DNA of 64,000 nt. Origin: an uncultured Phocaeicola sp. (GTDB lineage Bacteria; Bacteroidota; Bacteroidia; Bacteroidales; Bacteroidaceae). The notes under the pieces were generated by a model. The model was not told where the DNA came from. It searched no databases and was given only the letters and a program-made list of their open reading frames with translations. Positions within the stretch are counted from its first letter, which is position 1; each line of letters begins with the position of its first letter. Location: the NCBI GenBank assembly GCA_948956705.1, contig CARCZS010000004.1, positions 58,737 to 122,736 of the forward strand, written 5' to 3'. Shown piece by piece: positions 16,345 to 26,250 of the stretch. A program made the position numbers and the translations under genes.

Positions 16345-16393
16345 AACTGTCACATCACCGGTTATAACCGCGATGTGACAGTTTTTCTTTTTT
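16345..16393 (+). terminator. long hairpin with T-run between the repeat region and nuoN
   Basis: Arms AACTGTCACATC (16345-16356) and GATGTGACAGTT (16372-16383) are perfect, with an inner palindrome CGGTTATAACCG. The T-rich tail lies on the plus side (TTTTTCTTTTTTTC), so it stops plus-strand transcription before it runs into the nuo operon. The same stem is 15 bases after the nuoN stop on the minus strand but lacks a T-run in that direction, so it may only protect the nuo mRNA 3' end. Confidence 0.8.
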
Positions 16394-16397
16394 TCTC

Positions 16398-17819
16398 TTA
16401 ATAAAGCGCAGCTGTATCGCTCAGCAGTTGGTAAATGCTGCTGGCAATGCCCAATATGAAGATGCCTGCCACACAAATCAACAGACAGGCACGCATGGAA
16501 ACGCCGGTCTTGAAGGTGGCGATTGGTTCATCGTTGGGAGTAATGAACATAGCTTTCACTATCAGCAGATAGTAATAGAGTGAAATGATGGTGTTTACCA
16601 ATGCAATAAACACTATCAGATAATATCCGCTTTGGAAAGCTGCCGCAAATACAAAGAATTTACTGAAGAATCCGGCAAATGGGGGAATACCTGCCAAAGA
16701 GAAAAGGGCAAGCGTCATCACCATCGTCAGGCGGGGGTTCGTTTTGTAGAGCCCGTTATAATCTTCGCGCTCAACCATTCCGTGGGTGTGCTGCTCAATG
16801 GTGTTGATTACACCGAAGACAGCAAGATTGGCTGCAATGTATACAATGATATAATAAACCAATGATGCCATTCCCTGTGGAGTGCCTGCCAGGACTGCCA
16901 GCATGATATATCCTGCCTGTGAGATACTGCTGAATGCCATAAAGCGTTTCAGATTGCTTTGGCGGATGGCAAACAGGTTGGCAATGGTGATGGTGGCGAC
17001 AATGACCACGCACAGCATCTCACTCCATTGGGCGGTCATAGAACCGAATACTTTGACCAGAATGGTCATCAGTGCAAAAGCGGCTGCACCTTTCGAGATG
17101 ACCGACAGGTAAGCGGCAACAGTGGTGGGGGCTCCCTGATAGGTGTCGGCAGTCCATAAATGGAAAGGTACGAGGCTCAGCTTAAAGGCCAGTCCGGAGA
17201 AGAAGAATACCAATGCCAATATTTGAAGCGGACTTCCGGTGATGCCGGCCGGGATGTCATCGAAATAGAGCGTGCCTACGGTTCCGTAAATCATTGAGAT
17301 GCCATAGAGGAATATACCGCTGGAGAAGAGGGCGGATAAGATGAATTTTGCTCCGGCTTCTGCGCTGTGTCCTTTGTATTTGTCAAAGGCAACAAGGCAT
17401 GCCATAGGAACGGTAGCCAGTTCCAGCCCCAGAAAGAACAGGAGGAAATGACCTGCGCTCACCATGAAGTACATTCCCAGCAACGTGCTCAGTGTGAGTG
17501 TATAGAATTCTCCCATTTTGTGACGGGTGTCTGAACGGCGCAGCCAATGAGTGGATTGCAGGAATATAAGGATGGTGCCCAAAGTGAGAACGCTTTTCAT
17601 GATGGAGGCCATCGGAGTGGAATGATACATTCCTCCGAAAAGGATGACTTCATCGGGCCATATATTGGCGAACAACTCAATTCCCAACAGAATGCAGGCC
17701 AATGGGCGCAACCAGTGGCGAAGGCGCACAGGCAGGAAGAGGTCGAGTACAAACATCAACAGAAATACTGCGGTGAGGCTCAGCTCCTGATGCATTTGTA
17801 AAATAGATGTAATGTCCAT
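16398..17819 (-). CDS. nuoN: NADH-quinone oxidoreductase-like complex I subunit NuoN
   Basis: Antiporter-like membrane subunit of respiratory complex I, one of three that move protons. It has 473 residues with about 14 hydrophobic segments and the core Proton_antipo_M pattern ([61 protein letters not shown]). The conserved lysines and glutamates of the channel are present in these stretches. It is last in the operon, 9 bases after nuoM, and its stop is followed by a long hairpin. Confidence 0.96.
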   Translation of the reverse strand: MDITSILQMHQELSLTAVFLLMFVLDLFLPVRLRHWLRPLACILLGIELFANIWPDEVILFGGMYHSTPMASIMKSVLTLGTILIFLQSTHWLRRSDTRHKMGEFYTLTLSTLLGMYFMVSAGHFLLFFLGLELATVPMACLVAFDKYKGHSAEAGAKFILSALFSSGIFLYGISMIYGTVGTLYFDDIPAGITGSPLQILALVFFFSGLAFKLSLVPFHLWTADTYQGAPTTVAAYLSVISKGAAAFALMTILVKVFGSMTAQWSEMLCVVIVATITIANLFAIRQSNLKRFMAFSSISQAGYIMLAVLAGTPQGMASLVYYIIVYIAANLAVFGVINTIEQHTHGMVEREDYNGLYKTNPRLTMVMTLALFSLAGIPPFAGFFSKFFVFAAAFQSGYYLIVFIALVNTIISLYYYLLIVKAMFITPNDEPIATFKTGVSMRACLLICVAGIFILGIASSIYQLLSDTAALY

Positions 17820-17828
17820 AATCGTATG

Positions 17829-19310
17829 TTATTGTATTAATTGAGTGATAATCGGTTCTACACTGTTACTAATCAGGTTGCTTATCCAGAATGGGGCAAG
17901 ACCCAGTCCGGCTACGCAGGCTATCAGGAATATGACTGCCACTCTTTCATCCCAAGTTGCATCGGTGAGTTTCAGATGATTAGGGTTCAACACCTTGCCA
18001 TACAGAATCTTACCTACCACACGCAGAATATAAACCGCAGTAATCACGATACTTGTAGTGGCTATCAGCGTACATATACGGTGGAAGGTGTCGTTGTTTT
18101 GAAATGAGCCGACAAAGACGGTCATTTCTGCTACAAATCCACTCAGTCCCGGTAGTCCCAGATTGGCAAGACCGGCAATGACATAGCCTACAGCCAGAAA
18201 AGGCATGATTTTCATCAGTCCTCCCATCAGGCGTACATCGCGTGTATGGGTGCGGCCGTAAATCATACCGATTAGGGCAAAGAACAAAGCAGTCATCAGG
18301 CCGTGGCTCAGCATTTGGAGGATGGCTCCCGTACAACTGGTGCGTGTCATCATCAGAAGAGCGAAAAGCACCAAGCCGCAATGCGATACGGATGAATAGG
18401 CATTGATGTATTTCAAGTCGGTCTGTACCACAGCACTGAATGCACCGTAAACTACAGAAATAGTGGTCAGCACGAGGAATACATCACCCCACATGGCTGC
18501 TCCTTCGGGCATCAGATACATGGCCACACGAAAACAGCCGTAACCTCCCAACTTCATCAGTACGCCGGCATGAAGCATACTGACGGCGGTGGGGGCGGAA
18601 GCGTGACCGTCGGGGCTCCATGTATGGAATGGGAATAGTGCGCCCAGCACACCGAATCCCAGAAAAATAAGCGGGAAGAATATGTGCTGCATTGTATCGG
18701 GAATATGCAGTTTGGCTATTTCGAGCAGGTTCATTGTCTCGCCTCCTGCTCCGTAGAAGATACCCAGAATACCTATCAGCAGAAAGGCGGAGCCGCCCAT
18801 CAGCATCAGGGTGAGTTTCATGGCGGCATATTCCTTACGGCCGCTTCCCCATACGCCAATCAGCAGGTACATCGGGATAAGCGCTACCTCATAGAACATA
18901 AACATGGTGAATAGGTCTGTCGAGATAAAGAAGCCGAACACTCCCAAACTAAGCAGTGTGAACCACATGAAATACTCTTTGGTGAGAGGCTGAAGCTTCC
19001 ACGATGCAAATGTTCCGGTGAAGACAATGATGGCGCTCAGCAGTAACATGGCTACGGAGATGCCATCCACTCCGATGGAGTAACATATATGTAAGGGGGC
19101 ATACCAGGACATGCTGTCGGTAAACAGCATTTCTTCCATGGCACCGGCTTGGCGGAGCCCGATATAATCGACGGTGAGGTAGACAGACAGTGCCAGCAGT
19201 AGGGAAGCACCGGTTACCATCACTCCGCGTACTTGATTGACGCTGCGCGAAGCCCAAAGCCCCGCGAGCATCAATAAAGGAACTATGATGAAAAAACTTA
19301 GTATGTTCAT
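17829..19310 (-). CDS. nuoM: complex I subunit NuoM
   Basis: Antiporter-like proton-pumping subunit. It has 493 residues and about 14 membrane segments. The family core is clear: LFTMFMFYEVALIPMYLLIGVWG, FPFHTWSPDGHASAPTAVSMLHAGVLMKLGGYG and DLKYINAYSSVSHCGLVLFAL. HTWSPDGHASAP is the NuoM/ND4 signature. It lies between nuoL (28 bases upstream) and nuoN. Confidence 0.97.
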   Translation of the reverse strand: MNILSFFIIVPLLMLAGLWASRSVNQVRGVMVTGASLLLALSVYLTVDYIGLRQAGAMEEMLFTDSMSWYAPLHICYSIGVDGISVAMLLLSAIIVFTGTFASWKLQPLTKEYFMWFTLLSLGVFGFFISTDLFTMFMFYEVALIPMYLLIGVWGSGRKEYAAMKLTLMLMGGSAFLLIGILGIFYGAGGETMNLLEIAKLHIPDTMQHIFFPLIFLGFGVLGALFPFHTWSPDGHASAPTAVSMLHAGVLMKLGGYGCFRVAMYLMPEGAAMWGDVFLVLTTISVVYGAFSAVVQTDLKYINAYSSVSHCGLVLFALLMMTRTSCTGAILQMLSHGLMTALFFALIGMIYGRTHTRDVRLMGGLMKIMPFLAVGYVIAGLANLGLPGLSGFVAEMTVFVGSFQNNDTFHRICTLIATTSIVITAVYILRVVGKILYGKVLNPNHLKLTDATWDERVAVIFLIACVAGLGLAPFWISNLISNSVEPIITQLIQ

Positions 19311-19338
19311 TTGTATACTTAATTATTCGTTTGGCTGG

Positions 19339-21258
19339 TTAAACTAATAGTATCAGCGTCAGTATCAGGGCTCCTGCCAGAAACCAAATACTGTATTGCT
19401 GCACATTTCCGCTTTGCATATCGCGTATTTCGTCGGCTGTGGCATGAGTGCTCCAGGCGGTGAAGTTGAAGAACTGGTCGATGACGTGACGGTCCCACCA
19501 GGCTATCGGAGTGCTGATGCACCGGAATACAATCTTCTTGGTGAAGAACATCCAGACTTCGTCCATGTAGAAGCGGTGATAGGCAGCTGTGTGTAAACGA
19601 CTGAAAGTGCGTGCCAGCTTGTCGGCAACAGGCTGTTTGGAACCTGCATACATCCATGTGGCAAGGCCGATGGACAGCAGTGCAATAATGATGCTCGTTG
19701 TGGCCACCTGCATATCCAGATGGATGGTGTAGGCTTCTCCATTGCTGCTGATTAAATCACCGAAGGGGATGAATCCGGCCACACAGGTTACGGCAGCCAG
19801 GAACATCAAGGGGAAGGTCATAGTTAATGGAGCTTCATGCGGGGTATGCGTTTCCGGGCGGACACATGGGTCCGCCCCTACGGTGGGTGTTTGTCCTTTC
19901 CATTCTCCATTCCAGAAAATACAATAATAAAGGCGGAACATATAGAATGCGGTCATGGCGGCAATACCCGTCATAATCCATCCCATCGCCGGGCTGAACT
20001 GGAAGCAGGCGGTCAGAATTTCGTCTTTGGAGAAAAAGCCCGAGAAAGGCCAAATGCCCGAAATGGCAAGACAGGCTATCAGGAAAGTGATGTGGGTGAC
20101 GGGCATGTATTTGCGCAACCCGCCCATCGCGCTCATTTCATTGCTGTGTACGGCATGAATGATGCATCCTGCTCCCAAGAAGAGTAATGCCTTGAACATG
20201 GCGTGGGTGAACAGATGGAACATGGAAGCCATGTAGCCCAATCCTCCTTCGTGGGGATTCATCGAGGTGCAAACGCCCAAGGCTACAATCATAAAACCTA
20301 TCTGCGAGATGGTGGAGAAAGCCAGTACGCGTTTGATATCGCTTTGCACACAAGCTACACTGGCAGCGTAGAATGCCGTGAAAGCACCGATGTAGGCTGT
20401 CCAATGGAGCACTTCGGGAGCATAACCGATGAACAATGGGAACATGCGGGCTATCAGATATACACCGGCTACTACCATGGTAGCGGCATGAATCAGGGCG
20501 CTGACCGGAGTAGGGCCTTCCATGGCATCGGGCAGCCAGATGTGTAATGGAAACATGGCACTCTTTCCGGCTCCGCCGACAAACATCAGTCCCAGTGCCA
20601 ATGGAATCATTGTTCCTGCCGCAACCAAGGTGCTTGCTGCCGGTGTGAAAGAGAATGTTTCTGCATAGTAGCCGTAGATAAGGATACCGATAAGAAATCC
20701 GAGGTCGGCAAAACGGGTGACGATAAATGCTTTCTTACTGGCTGCAATGGCTTCTTTCTTGGTATAATAGAAACCAATGAGCAGATAAGAACTGACACCT
20801 ACCAATTCCCAAAAGATGTACATTTGGAAAATATTGGTTGCTACTACCAGCCCCAGCATTGACATGGTGAACAGACTCAGAAAAGCATAATAGCGTTGAA
20901 AGCCTTTTTCACCTTTCATATAGCCGAAGGAGTAGATGTGTACCATCAGTGATACGGTAGAAATCACAACCAACATCATGATGGAAATAGGGTCGAGCAA
21001 GATGCCCATGTTGATATGAAGGTCGGTTGTGAACGGTAACCATTCAATGTTATAGGGCATGAGGGTGGGGAAGGTGCCTGCTGCCGTACGGCCGCCTGTG
21101 AAATAGTGGAAGGCGGTGAGGTAGGAAAGCAATGCCACCCCTGCCAGTGAAGCTGTGCCGATGGCACCTGTCACGCTGTTCTTCATGCGCATACCTGCCA
21201 GTCCCAGTATTAGAAAACTGAGAAAAGGAAGGATGAGGATTAGAATTGTATATTCCAT
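19339..21258 (-). CDS. nuoL: complex I subunit NuoL, with an in-frame repeat insertion
   Basis: Largest antiporter-like subunit of complex I, carrying the lateral helix. It has 639 residues: the N-terminal Proton_antipo_N part (about 70-130) and the core FPLHIWLPDAMEGPTPVSALIHAATMVVAGVYLIAR, which is the NuoL/ND5 signature. DIKRVLAFSTISQIGFM and a long hydrophilic-hydrophobic C-terminus follow. At about residues 455-470, in a loop, the peptide TVGADPCVRPETHTP is encoded by a perfect palindrome (19856-19877) of a type scattered in many genomes. The reading frame stays open, so the protein is probably functional with a small extra loop. It starts 2 bases after nuoK. Confidence 0.97.
   Translation of the reverse strand: MEYTILILILPFLSFLILGLAGMRMKNSVTGAIGTASLAGVALLSYLTAFHYFTGGRTAAGTFPTLMPYNIEWLPFTTDLHINMGILLDPISIMMLVVISTVSLMVHIYSFGYMKGEKGFQRYYAFLSLFTMSMLGLVVATNIFQMYIFWELVGVSSYLLIGFYYTKKEAIAASKKAFIVTRFADLGFLIGILIYGYYAETFSFTPAASTLVAAGTMIPLALGLMFVGGAGKSAMFPLHIWLPDAMEGPTPVSALIHAATMVVAGVYLIARMFPLFIGYAPEVLHWTAYIGAFTAFYAASVACVQSDIKRVLAFSTISQIGFMIVALGVCTSMNPHEGGLGYMASMFHLFTHAMFKALLFLGAGCIIHAVHSNEMSAMGGLRKYMPVTHITFLIACLAISGIWPFSGFFSKDEILTACFQFSPAMGWIMTGIAAMTAFYMFRLYYCIFWNGEWKGQTPTVGADPCVRPETHTPHEAPLTMTFPLMFLAAVTCVAGFIPFGDLISSNGEAYTIHLDMQVATTSIIIALLSIGLATWMYAGSKQPVADKLARTFSRLHTAAYHRFYMDEVWMFFTKKIVFRCISTPIAWWDRHVIDQFFNFTAWSTHATADEIRDMQSGNVQQYSIWFLAGALILTLILLV
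19856..19877. repeat. REP-like palindrome inside nuoL
   Basis: GGGCGGAC (19856-19863), six bases, then GTCCGCCC (19870-19877), perfect arms, preceded on the minus strand by CCGTAGG. The element is much richer in GC than its surroundings. The peptide GADPCVRP read from it turns up in unrelated proteins as the mark of such palindromes (recalled, not searched). Confidence 0.75.
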
Positions 21259-21260
21259 AA

Positions 21261-21575
21261 TTAATTTTTCATTTCGTTTAAGTTCTTCACTTGTATGTTT
21301 CGGATGTTACGATAGATATTGATGATGATGGCAATAGCTACCGCTGTTTCCGCAGCACTCACTCCGATGGCGAACAGGGCGAAGAACACTCCTTCCAGTT
21401 CGTCGGGGAAGAGGTAGCGGTTGAACACGGCGAAGTTGATATCGACGGAGTTCAAAATCAGTTCCACACTAATCAGCATGGCAAGCAGGTTGCGGCGGGT
21501 AAAGAAACCATAGATGCCTGCAAACATCATAAAGGTGGAAACCACCAGGTAATATTCCATGTGTACCATAGTCAA
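21261..21575 (-). CDS. nuoK: complex I subunit NuoK
   Basis: Small membrane subunit (104 residues, three transmembrane segments) with the conserved glutamates in LISVELILNSVDINF and IGVSAAETAVAIAIII that belong to the proton path. It is tightly packed between nuoJ (2 bases) and nuoL (2 bases), a sign of translational coupling. Confidence 0.97.
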   Translation of the reverse strand: MTMVHMEYYLVVSTFMMFAGIYGFFTRRNLLAMLISVELILNSVDINFAVFNRYLFPDELEGVFFALFAIGVSAAETAVAIAIIINIYRNIRNIQVKNLNEMKN

Positions 21576-21577
21576 AC

Positions 21578-22081
21578 TTATCTTTTACGTGCAATCATTA
21601 TACCTCCCACAATGCAAGCCAGCAGCAATATGCTGATTACTTCGAAAGGCAGTACATATTGATATTTCCCCATTCCCATCAATGTGTGGCCGATGGTCTG
21701 CACATGCAGTTCGCCGGGAGTGAAGTGGGAGGGGAGAAACTCGTTTTTCAACATAACAAACAGGCAGATGCCCAGCCCGGCAAGGGTGGAAACAGCTCCT
21801 GCCACCATCTTTCCGTTTTTCAGCCGTTCGGACTTGTCTCCTTGTGAGGAGGTAAGCAGAATACTGAAAACATACAGTACCGTGATGCCGCCGGCATAAA
21901 TCAGTAATTGGACGGCTCCTAAAAACGAATAATTGAGCTGGAAGTAAATGCCTGCCGTTCCGAATAGCACAAACAGCAGATAGGTCGCCGCACGCAGGAT
22001 GCGTGATGTGGTGACTGCCAATACTGAACAGACAGCGATAAACAATGCCAGCACAATGAATACAATTAGTTGTAGTGTCAT
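21578..22081 (-). CDS. nuoJ: complex I subunit NuoJ
   Basis: Membrane subunit of 167 residues with five hydrophobic segments. The conserved stretch GTAGIYFQLNYSFLGAVQLLIYAGGITVLYVFSILL is the ND6/NuoJ core with the pi-bulge helix. It lies 15 bases after nuoI. Confidence 0.96.
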   Translation of the reverse strand: MTLQLIVFIVLALFIAVCSVLAVTTSRILRAATYLLFVLFGTAGIYFQLNYSFLGAVQLLIYAGGITVLYVFSILLTSSQGDKSERLKNGKMVAGAVSTLAGLGICLFVMLKNEFLPSHFTPGELHVQTIGHTLMGMGKYQYVLPFEVISILLLACIVGGIMIARKR

Positions 22082-22096
22082 AATATCGTTTGTTTT

Positions 22097-22549
22097 TTAT
22101 TTCTTATTCAAGGTGAGAACCAATTTACTGCGGTCAAACACGGCATTTTCAAACTCCGTATCGAAGCGGATGGCATCGTGCGGACACGCATTGACGCAGA
22201 GTTGACAGAACATACAGGCGCCCAAGTCATATTCATATCTCACCAATATTTTTTTCTTCTTGCCTGTTTCTTCATCAGTCTGTGTCTCGCTGGTGATATG
22301 AATGGTGTCGTTGGGACAGGCCATCTGGCACAGTCCGCAGGCAATACATTTATTGTTTCCGTCTTCATCGACCGGCATGATGAGGCGACCACGGAAGCGG
22401 GGAGAGATTTCCAGTGTAGCACGGTTCTCGGGATACTGCTCGGTCACTTTCGGTGTGAAAAATTCTCGTCCGGTGATTTTCATTCCGGTGAGTAGTGTAC
22501 CGATACCGTGTAACAGTCCTCCTATATATGAACGTTTTTCTTCTTTCAT
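22097..22549 (-). CDS. nuoI: complex I subunit NuoI, two 4Fe-4S ferredoxin domain
   Basis: Peripheral-arm iron-sulfur protein that carries electrons toward NuoB. It has 150 residues with two CxxCxxCxxxCP motifs, CIACGLCQMACP and CMFCQLCVNACP, binding clusters N6a and N6b in well-studied complexes. The start codon overlaps the nuoH stop by one base. Confidence 0.97.
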   Translation of the reverse strand: MKEEKRSYIGGLLHGIGTLLTGMKITGREFFTPKVTEQYPENRATLEISPRFRGRLIMPVDEDGNNKCIACGLCQMACPNDTIHITSETQTDEETGKKKKILVRYEYDLGACMFCQLCVNACPHDAIRFDTEFENAVFDRSKLVLTLNKK

Positions 22550-23625
22550 TAGAAATGCAATTTAAATACAACAATAATAACCATCAGCAACAAATTGCAA
22601 AGACCTATCGGTACCAGATATTTCCATTCCAGTGTAAGAATCTGGTCGATACGCAGACGCGGGAAAGTCCACTTTATCCACATTAGCAGCCAGACAATAA
22701 AGAATGACTTTGCAAAGAACCATACAAATCCGGGAATATAGTCCATTATAGCATTGAAGCTGTCCAAACCGGGAATATGCAACGGCATCCAGCCGCCCAG
22801 AAAAATGGTGGTGGCTACCCCGGCAATAATGAACAGATTGACGAACTCTGCCACATAGAATAACCCGAAGTGCATTCCCGAATATTCGGTGTGATATCCG
22901 GCCGTCAACTCACTTTCGGCTTCGGGTAAGTCGAACGGACCACGGTTTACTTCTGCATTACCGGCTATCAGATAGATGATGAAGGCAATCATTGCCGGGA
23001 TATGTCCTTTGAAAAGGAACCAGCCGTCGGCCTGACGTTCTACTATTTCTGAAAGTTGCATGGTATCGGTCAATACGACAATAGTGAGGATACTCAGTCC
23101 GACAGACAGTTCATAACTAATCATCTGTGCACCGCTTCGCATGGCACCGATTAGTGAGTATTTGTTGTTGGAACTCCATCCGGCAAGCAGGATACCTACC
23201 ACACCGATACTGGAGGCTGCCATCAGGAAAAAGATACCGACATTGAAGTCGAGTACTTCCATTCCTTTGCTGAAGGGCAGGCAACTGAATGACAGGATAG
23301 ATGCCAGTATCACAATATAGGGAGCGAGGTTATAAAGGAAATTGTCGGCGTGACGGATGGTGATGATTTCTTTTATCAACATTTTGAATACATCGGCAAA
23401 GACCTGTATTGTGCCCCAAGGTCCTACACGCATCGGCCCTAGGCGACACTGGAATGCTGCACAGACCTTGCGTTCCATGAATATCATAATGATAGCAATC
23501 ACTGCGTAGGCAAGCATGATGCATACACCGATAGCTACACACTCTATAAATACGGCCAACCCTTCGGGCATGAAGGAAGTAAGCATCGAGTGTATCCATT
23601 GGGTTACTATACTAAAATCAAACAT
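22549..23625 (-). CDS. nuoH: complex I subunit NuoH
   Basis: Membrane subunit at the quinone site, joining the arms. It has 358 residues and eight or nine membrane segments. The conserved loops [37 protein letters not shown] and [31 protein letters not shown] match NuoH/ND1, including the acidic residues linked to proton coupling. Confidence 0.97.
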   Translation of the reverse strand: MFDFSIVTQWIHSMLTSFMPEGLAVFIECVAIGVCIMLAYAVIAIIMIFMERKVCAAFQCRLGPMRVGPWGTIQVFADVFKMLIKEIITIRHADNFLYNLAPYIVILASILSFSCLPFSKGMEVLDFNVGIFFLMAASSIGVVGILLAGWSSNNKYSLIGAMRSGAQMISYELSVGLSILTIVVLTDTMQLSEIVERQADGWFLFKGHIPAMIAFIIYLIAGNAEVNRGPFDLPEAESELTAGYHTEYSGMHFGLFYVAEFVNLFIIAGVATTIFLGGWMPLHIPGLDSFNAIMDYIPGFVWFFAKSFFIVWLLMWIKWTFPRLRIDQILTLEWKYLVPIGLCNLLLMVIIVVFKLHF

Positions 23626-23654
23626 ATATTATTTTGTTTCGTTTATTATTAATC

Positions 23655-25211
23655 TTATCTGTCTATGTCCGGTACCACGTAGTCCACCGTTCCGCCGATG
23701 GCAATCAGGTCGGCTATCTTGGCACCGCGGCACATGGTTTCCATTGCCGAAACCAATGGCAGTCCGGTAGCACGGAACTTCAAGCGGTAAGGATATTTGT
23801 CTCCACGACTTTCCAAAAAGACGCCGAACTCTCCACGGCTGCCTTCCACTGCAGCATAATAAGAACCTTCGGGCACACGGATAATCGGTTTCATCTTTTG
23901 TTGGAATGTTCCTTCAGGAATATTGTCTATCAATTGTTCGATGATGTTCATACTTTCCATAATTTCTTCCATGCGCACCATATAGCGTGCAAATGAATCG
24001 CCTTCGGTATGGATAATTTCCTTGAAGTCTACTTTGTCATACATGGAGTAGGGGTGGCGTTTGCGGGTGTCGCAAGCCCAACCGCTGGCGCGTCCTGTTC
24101 CTCCGGTTGCACCAAAAGAGATGGCGTCTTCGCGGGTGAGCACTCCTACGCCTTTCATGCGCTCCTGTGCGATGACATTGCCGGTGAAGACTTCGTGATA
24201 CTCCTTTAGCGTGGGGCGGAGGTAAGCGATAAAGTCTTTTACCTTTTGTACAAAGTCCGGTGCGATATCGGCCTGCACACCACCGATGGTATTATAATTT
24301 TGGATTAAGCGGCCTCCGGTAGTTGCTTCGAAGATGTCCAAAATCTTTTCGCGGTCACGGAATCCATAAAAGAAGGCCGTCAGCGCTCCCAAGTCCATGC
24401 ACAGGCAGGAAAAAAACAATAAATGTGAATCAATGCGTTGTAGCTCGTCCATGATGGTACGGATATACTGTACCCGTTCACTCACTTCCACGCCCATTGC
24501 CTTTTCGATACACATACAGAGTGCATGGCGGTTTTGATGTGCGCCCAGATAGTCCAGACGGTCGGTCAAGGCGAGTGTTTGGGGGTAGGTCAGGCTTTCG
24601 CACATCTTTTCGATACCACGGTGGATATATCCACAGTGTACATCCAGTTTCTTTATAATCTCACCTTCCAGTGATACGCGGAAGCGGAGCACTCCGTGAG
24701 TTGCCGGGTGTTGCGGGCCTATATTAATAATGTATTCATCTTCGTCGAAGATGGTTTCTCGTTTTTCAATTACGCTGCCGTCATGCTGCACTTCCATATA
24801 TTGGGTAGTGTCGACCGGCTCTTCGTTGGTCATTCGCAGCGGGTTGAGGCTTTCGTCATAATCTTTGCGGAGCGGATAGCCCACCCAGTCCTCGCGCAGG
24901 AACAAGCGGCGCATATCGGGATGTCCCACAAAACGGATGCCGAAGTAATCATATACCTCACGTTCGTTGAATTCTGCGCCTTTCCAAATATCGCAGACAG
25001 TGGGCAATTCAGCTTTCTCACGGTTAGTAGTAGCGGTTTTGATTACTTTATTCTCTCCGGTAGTTGTCTTTTCCAGATGGTAGACTACTCCCAGTCCATC
25101 TTCTCCCCAGTCCATGCCGGTGAGCGAACGCATAAAGTCATAGCCTTCCGCGCGTAGCTTTTGCATCTCGGTGCGGAGTTCGTTGGGCTCTATTTTGATA
25201 ATATCATCCAT
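23655..25211 (-). CDS. nuoCD: complex I subunit NuoCD fusion
   Basis: Fused 30-kDa (about 1-110) and 49-kDa (about 135-518) peripheral-arm subunits that form the quinone-reduction chamber. The C part shows RRLFLREDWVGYPLRKDYDE. The D part begins YIINIGPQHPATHGVLRFRVSLEGE, whose His near the quinone and GYIHRGIEK are conserved. It is 518 residues, somewhat shorter than the E. coli fusion because the C domain is short. It follows nuoB by 3 bases. Confidence 0.97.
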   Translation of the reverse strand: MDDIIKIEPNELRTEMQKLRAEGYDFMRSLTGMDWGEDGLGVVYHLEKTTTGENKVIKTATTNREKAELPTVCDIWKGAEFNEREVYDYFGIRFVGHPDMRRLFLREDWVGYPLRKDYDESLNPLRMTNEEPVDTTQYMEVQHDGSVIEKRETIFDEDEYIINIGPQHPATHGVLRFRVSLEGEIIKKLDVHCGYIHRGIEKMCESLTYPQTLALTDRLDYLGAHQNRHALCMCIEKAMGVEVSERVQYIRTIMDELQRIDSHLLFFSCLCMDLGALTAFFYGFRDREKILDIFEATTGGRLIQNYNTIGGVQADIAPDFVQKVKDFIAYLRPTLKEYHEVFTGNVIAQERMKGVGVLTREDAISFGATGGTGRASGWACDTRKRHPYSMYDKVDFKEIIHTEGDSFARYMVRMEEIMESMNIIEQLIDNIPEGTFQQKMKPIIRVPEGSYYAAVEGSRGEFGVFLESRGDKYPYRLKFRATGLPLVSAMETMCRGAKIADLIAIGGTVDYVVPDIDR

Positions 25212-25214
25212 AAG

Positions 25215-25802
25215 TTATTCCTTTCGTGGTTCTTCTTCCTTGCGGTTCACTCCGCCAAAGAATTTTTCCAGTTTTACTTTACGTTGCAGTTGTATCATGC
25301 CGTATAATAAGGCTTCGGGCCGTGGAGGGCATCCGGGGATATATACGTCCACCGGTAATATCTTGTCAACTCCGTTCAGCACATGGTATGACTTCTTGAA
25401 CGGACCTCCACTGATGGCGCATCCGCCCACTGCAATCACATATTTAGGGTCTGCCATTTGGTCATAAAGTCGTTTTAATACCGGTGCCATTTTGTGTGTG
25501 ATGGTTCCGGCTACCATAATCATATCTGCTTGTCGCGGACTGGCACGGGCTACTTCAAACCCAAAACGGGCAAAGTCATACCGGGCAGCACCGACTGCCA
25601 TAAACTCGATTCCACAGCAACTGGTTGCAAAGGTAAGCGGCCACAGCGAGTTGCTGCGTCCCCAGTTGATGAGGTCGTCCAAACAACCGACAAGTACTTT
25701 GGTACCTCCTTCATTAAGTTGCTTGACCATGTTCTCCAGATACTCATTATCTTTGAAATCTTCATAAGGGATAGATTTTATGACCGGTTTCTTTATTTCC
25801 AT
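25215..25802 (-). CDS. nuoB: complex I subunit NuoB
   Basis: Iron-sulfur subunit holding cluster N2, the last electron carrier before quinone. I choose the ATG at 25802 ([15 protein letters not shown], 195 residues), overlapping the nuoA stop by 10 bases, rather than a longer reading that would run across nuoA. The cluster ligands are visible in [21 protein letters not shown] and [16 protein letters not shown] basic C-terminal tail follows. Confidence 0.96.
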   Translation of the reverse strand: MEIKKPVIKSIPYEDFKDNEYLENMVKQLNEGGTKVLVGCLDDLINWGRSNSLWPLTFATSCCGIEFMAVGAARYDFARFGFEVARASPRQADMIMVAGTITHKMAPVLKRLYDQMADPKYVIAVGGCAISGGPFKKSYHVLNGVDKILPVDVYIPGCPPRPEALLYGMIQLQRKVKLEKFFGGVNRKEEEPRKE

Positions 25803-26143
25803 TCCAATGCTCCTTTCTTCCAGGCGTATGCCAGACCTAATACGAGTACTACAATAAAGAAGAGGATACTGACTAAACCGTATACTCCTAAGTCCTGAAC
25901 GACTGCCGCCCACGGAAAAAGAAATACCGTTTCAACATCAAACATAAGAAATAGGATAGCAAACAGATAGTAACCTACCTTGAACTGCATCCATGACTGT
26001 CCGCGCGTGGGGATACCACATTCATAAGCCTCCCCTTTTTGCGGGTTGTACGAACGGGGGGATATGGCACGGGCAATGCCCAAAGCCACGGCAACTAGTG
26101 CGATTGCCGTCAGGATAACGACAACTAATAATGTAAAATACAT
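25793..26143 (-). CDS. nuoA: complex I subunit NuoA
   Basis: First gene of the nuo operon: 116 residues with three membrane segments and the conserved loop [45 protein letters not shown], with the GEAYECG and DVE motifs of NuoA/ND3. No nuoE, nuoF or nuoG occurs in the operon, as is usual in Bacteroides, so the electron donor to this complex I is not the standard NADH module. No clear -7 box was found in the 107 bases upstream. Confidence 0.97.
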   Translation of the reverse strand: MYFTLLVVVILTAIALVAVALGIARAISPRSYNPQKGEAYECGIPTRGQSWMQFKVGYYLFAILFLMFDVETVFLFPWAAVVQDLGVYGLVSILFFIVVLVLGLAYAWKKGALEWK

Positions 26144-26250
26144 ATCTAAACTTTTTTGTGATTAGACAAAATGTGATTGAATGCAAAGCCTGCTTACATA
26201 ACGCTTAATGTAAGATACTTTGTTTGGGCCTTTGACCTGAATGTATAAAA

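Noticed and set aside
17841..20547. Several antisense open frames of 80-120 codons across nuoM/nuoL
   Set aside because: They lie opposite strongly conserved complex I genes, have no recognisable domains and arise from codon bias.
25803..25913. Longer nuoB start (232 residues)
   Set aside because: It would overlap nuoA by 120 bases; the family length and conserved start favour ATG at 25802.
26193..26214. CTTACAT/ATGTAAG pair upstream of nuoA as an operator
   Set aside because: Short, bulged and without a T-run or promoter context; too weak to list as a feature.
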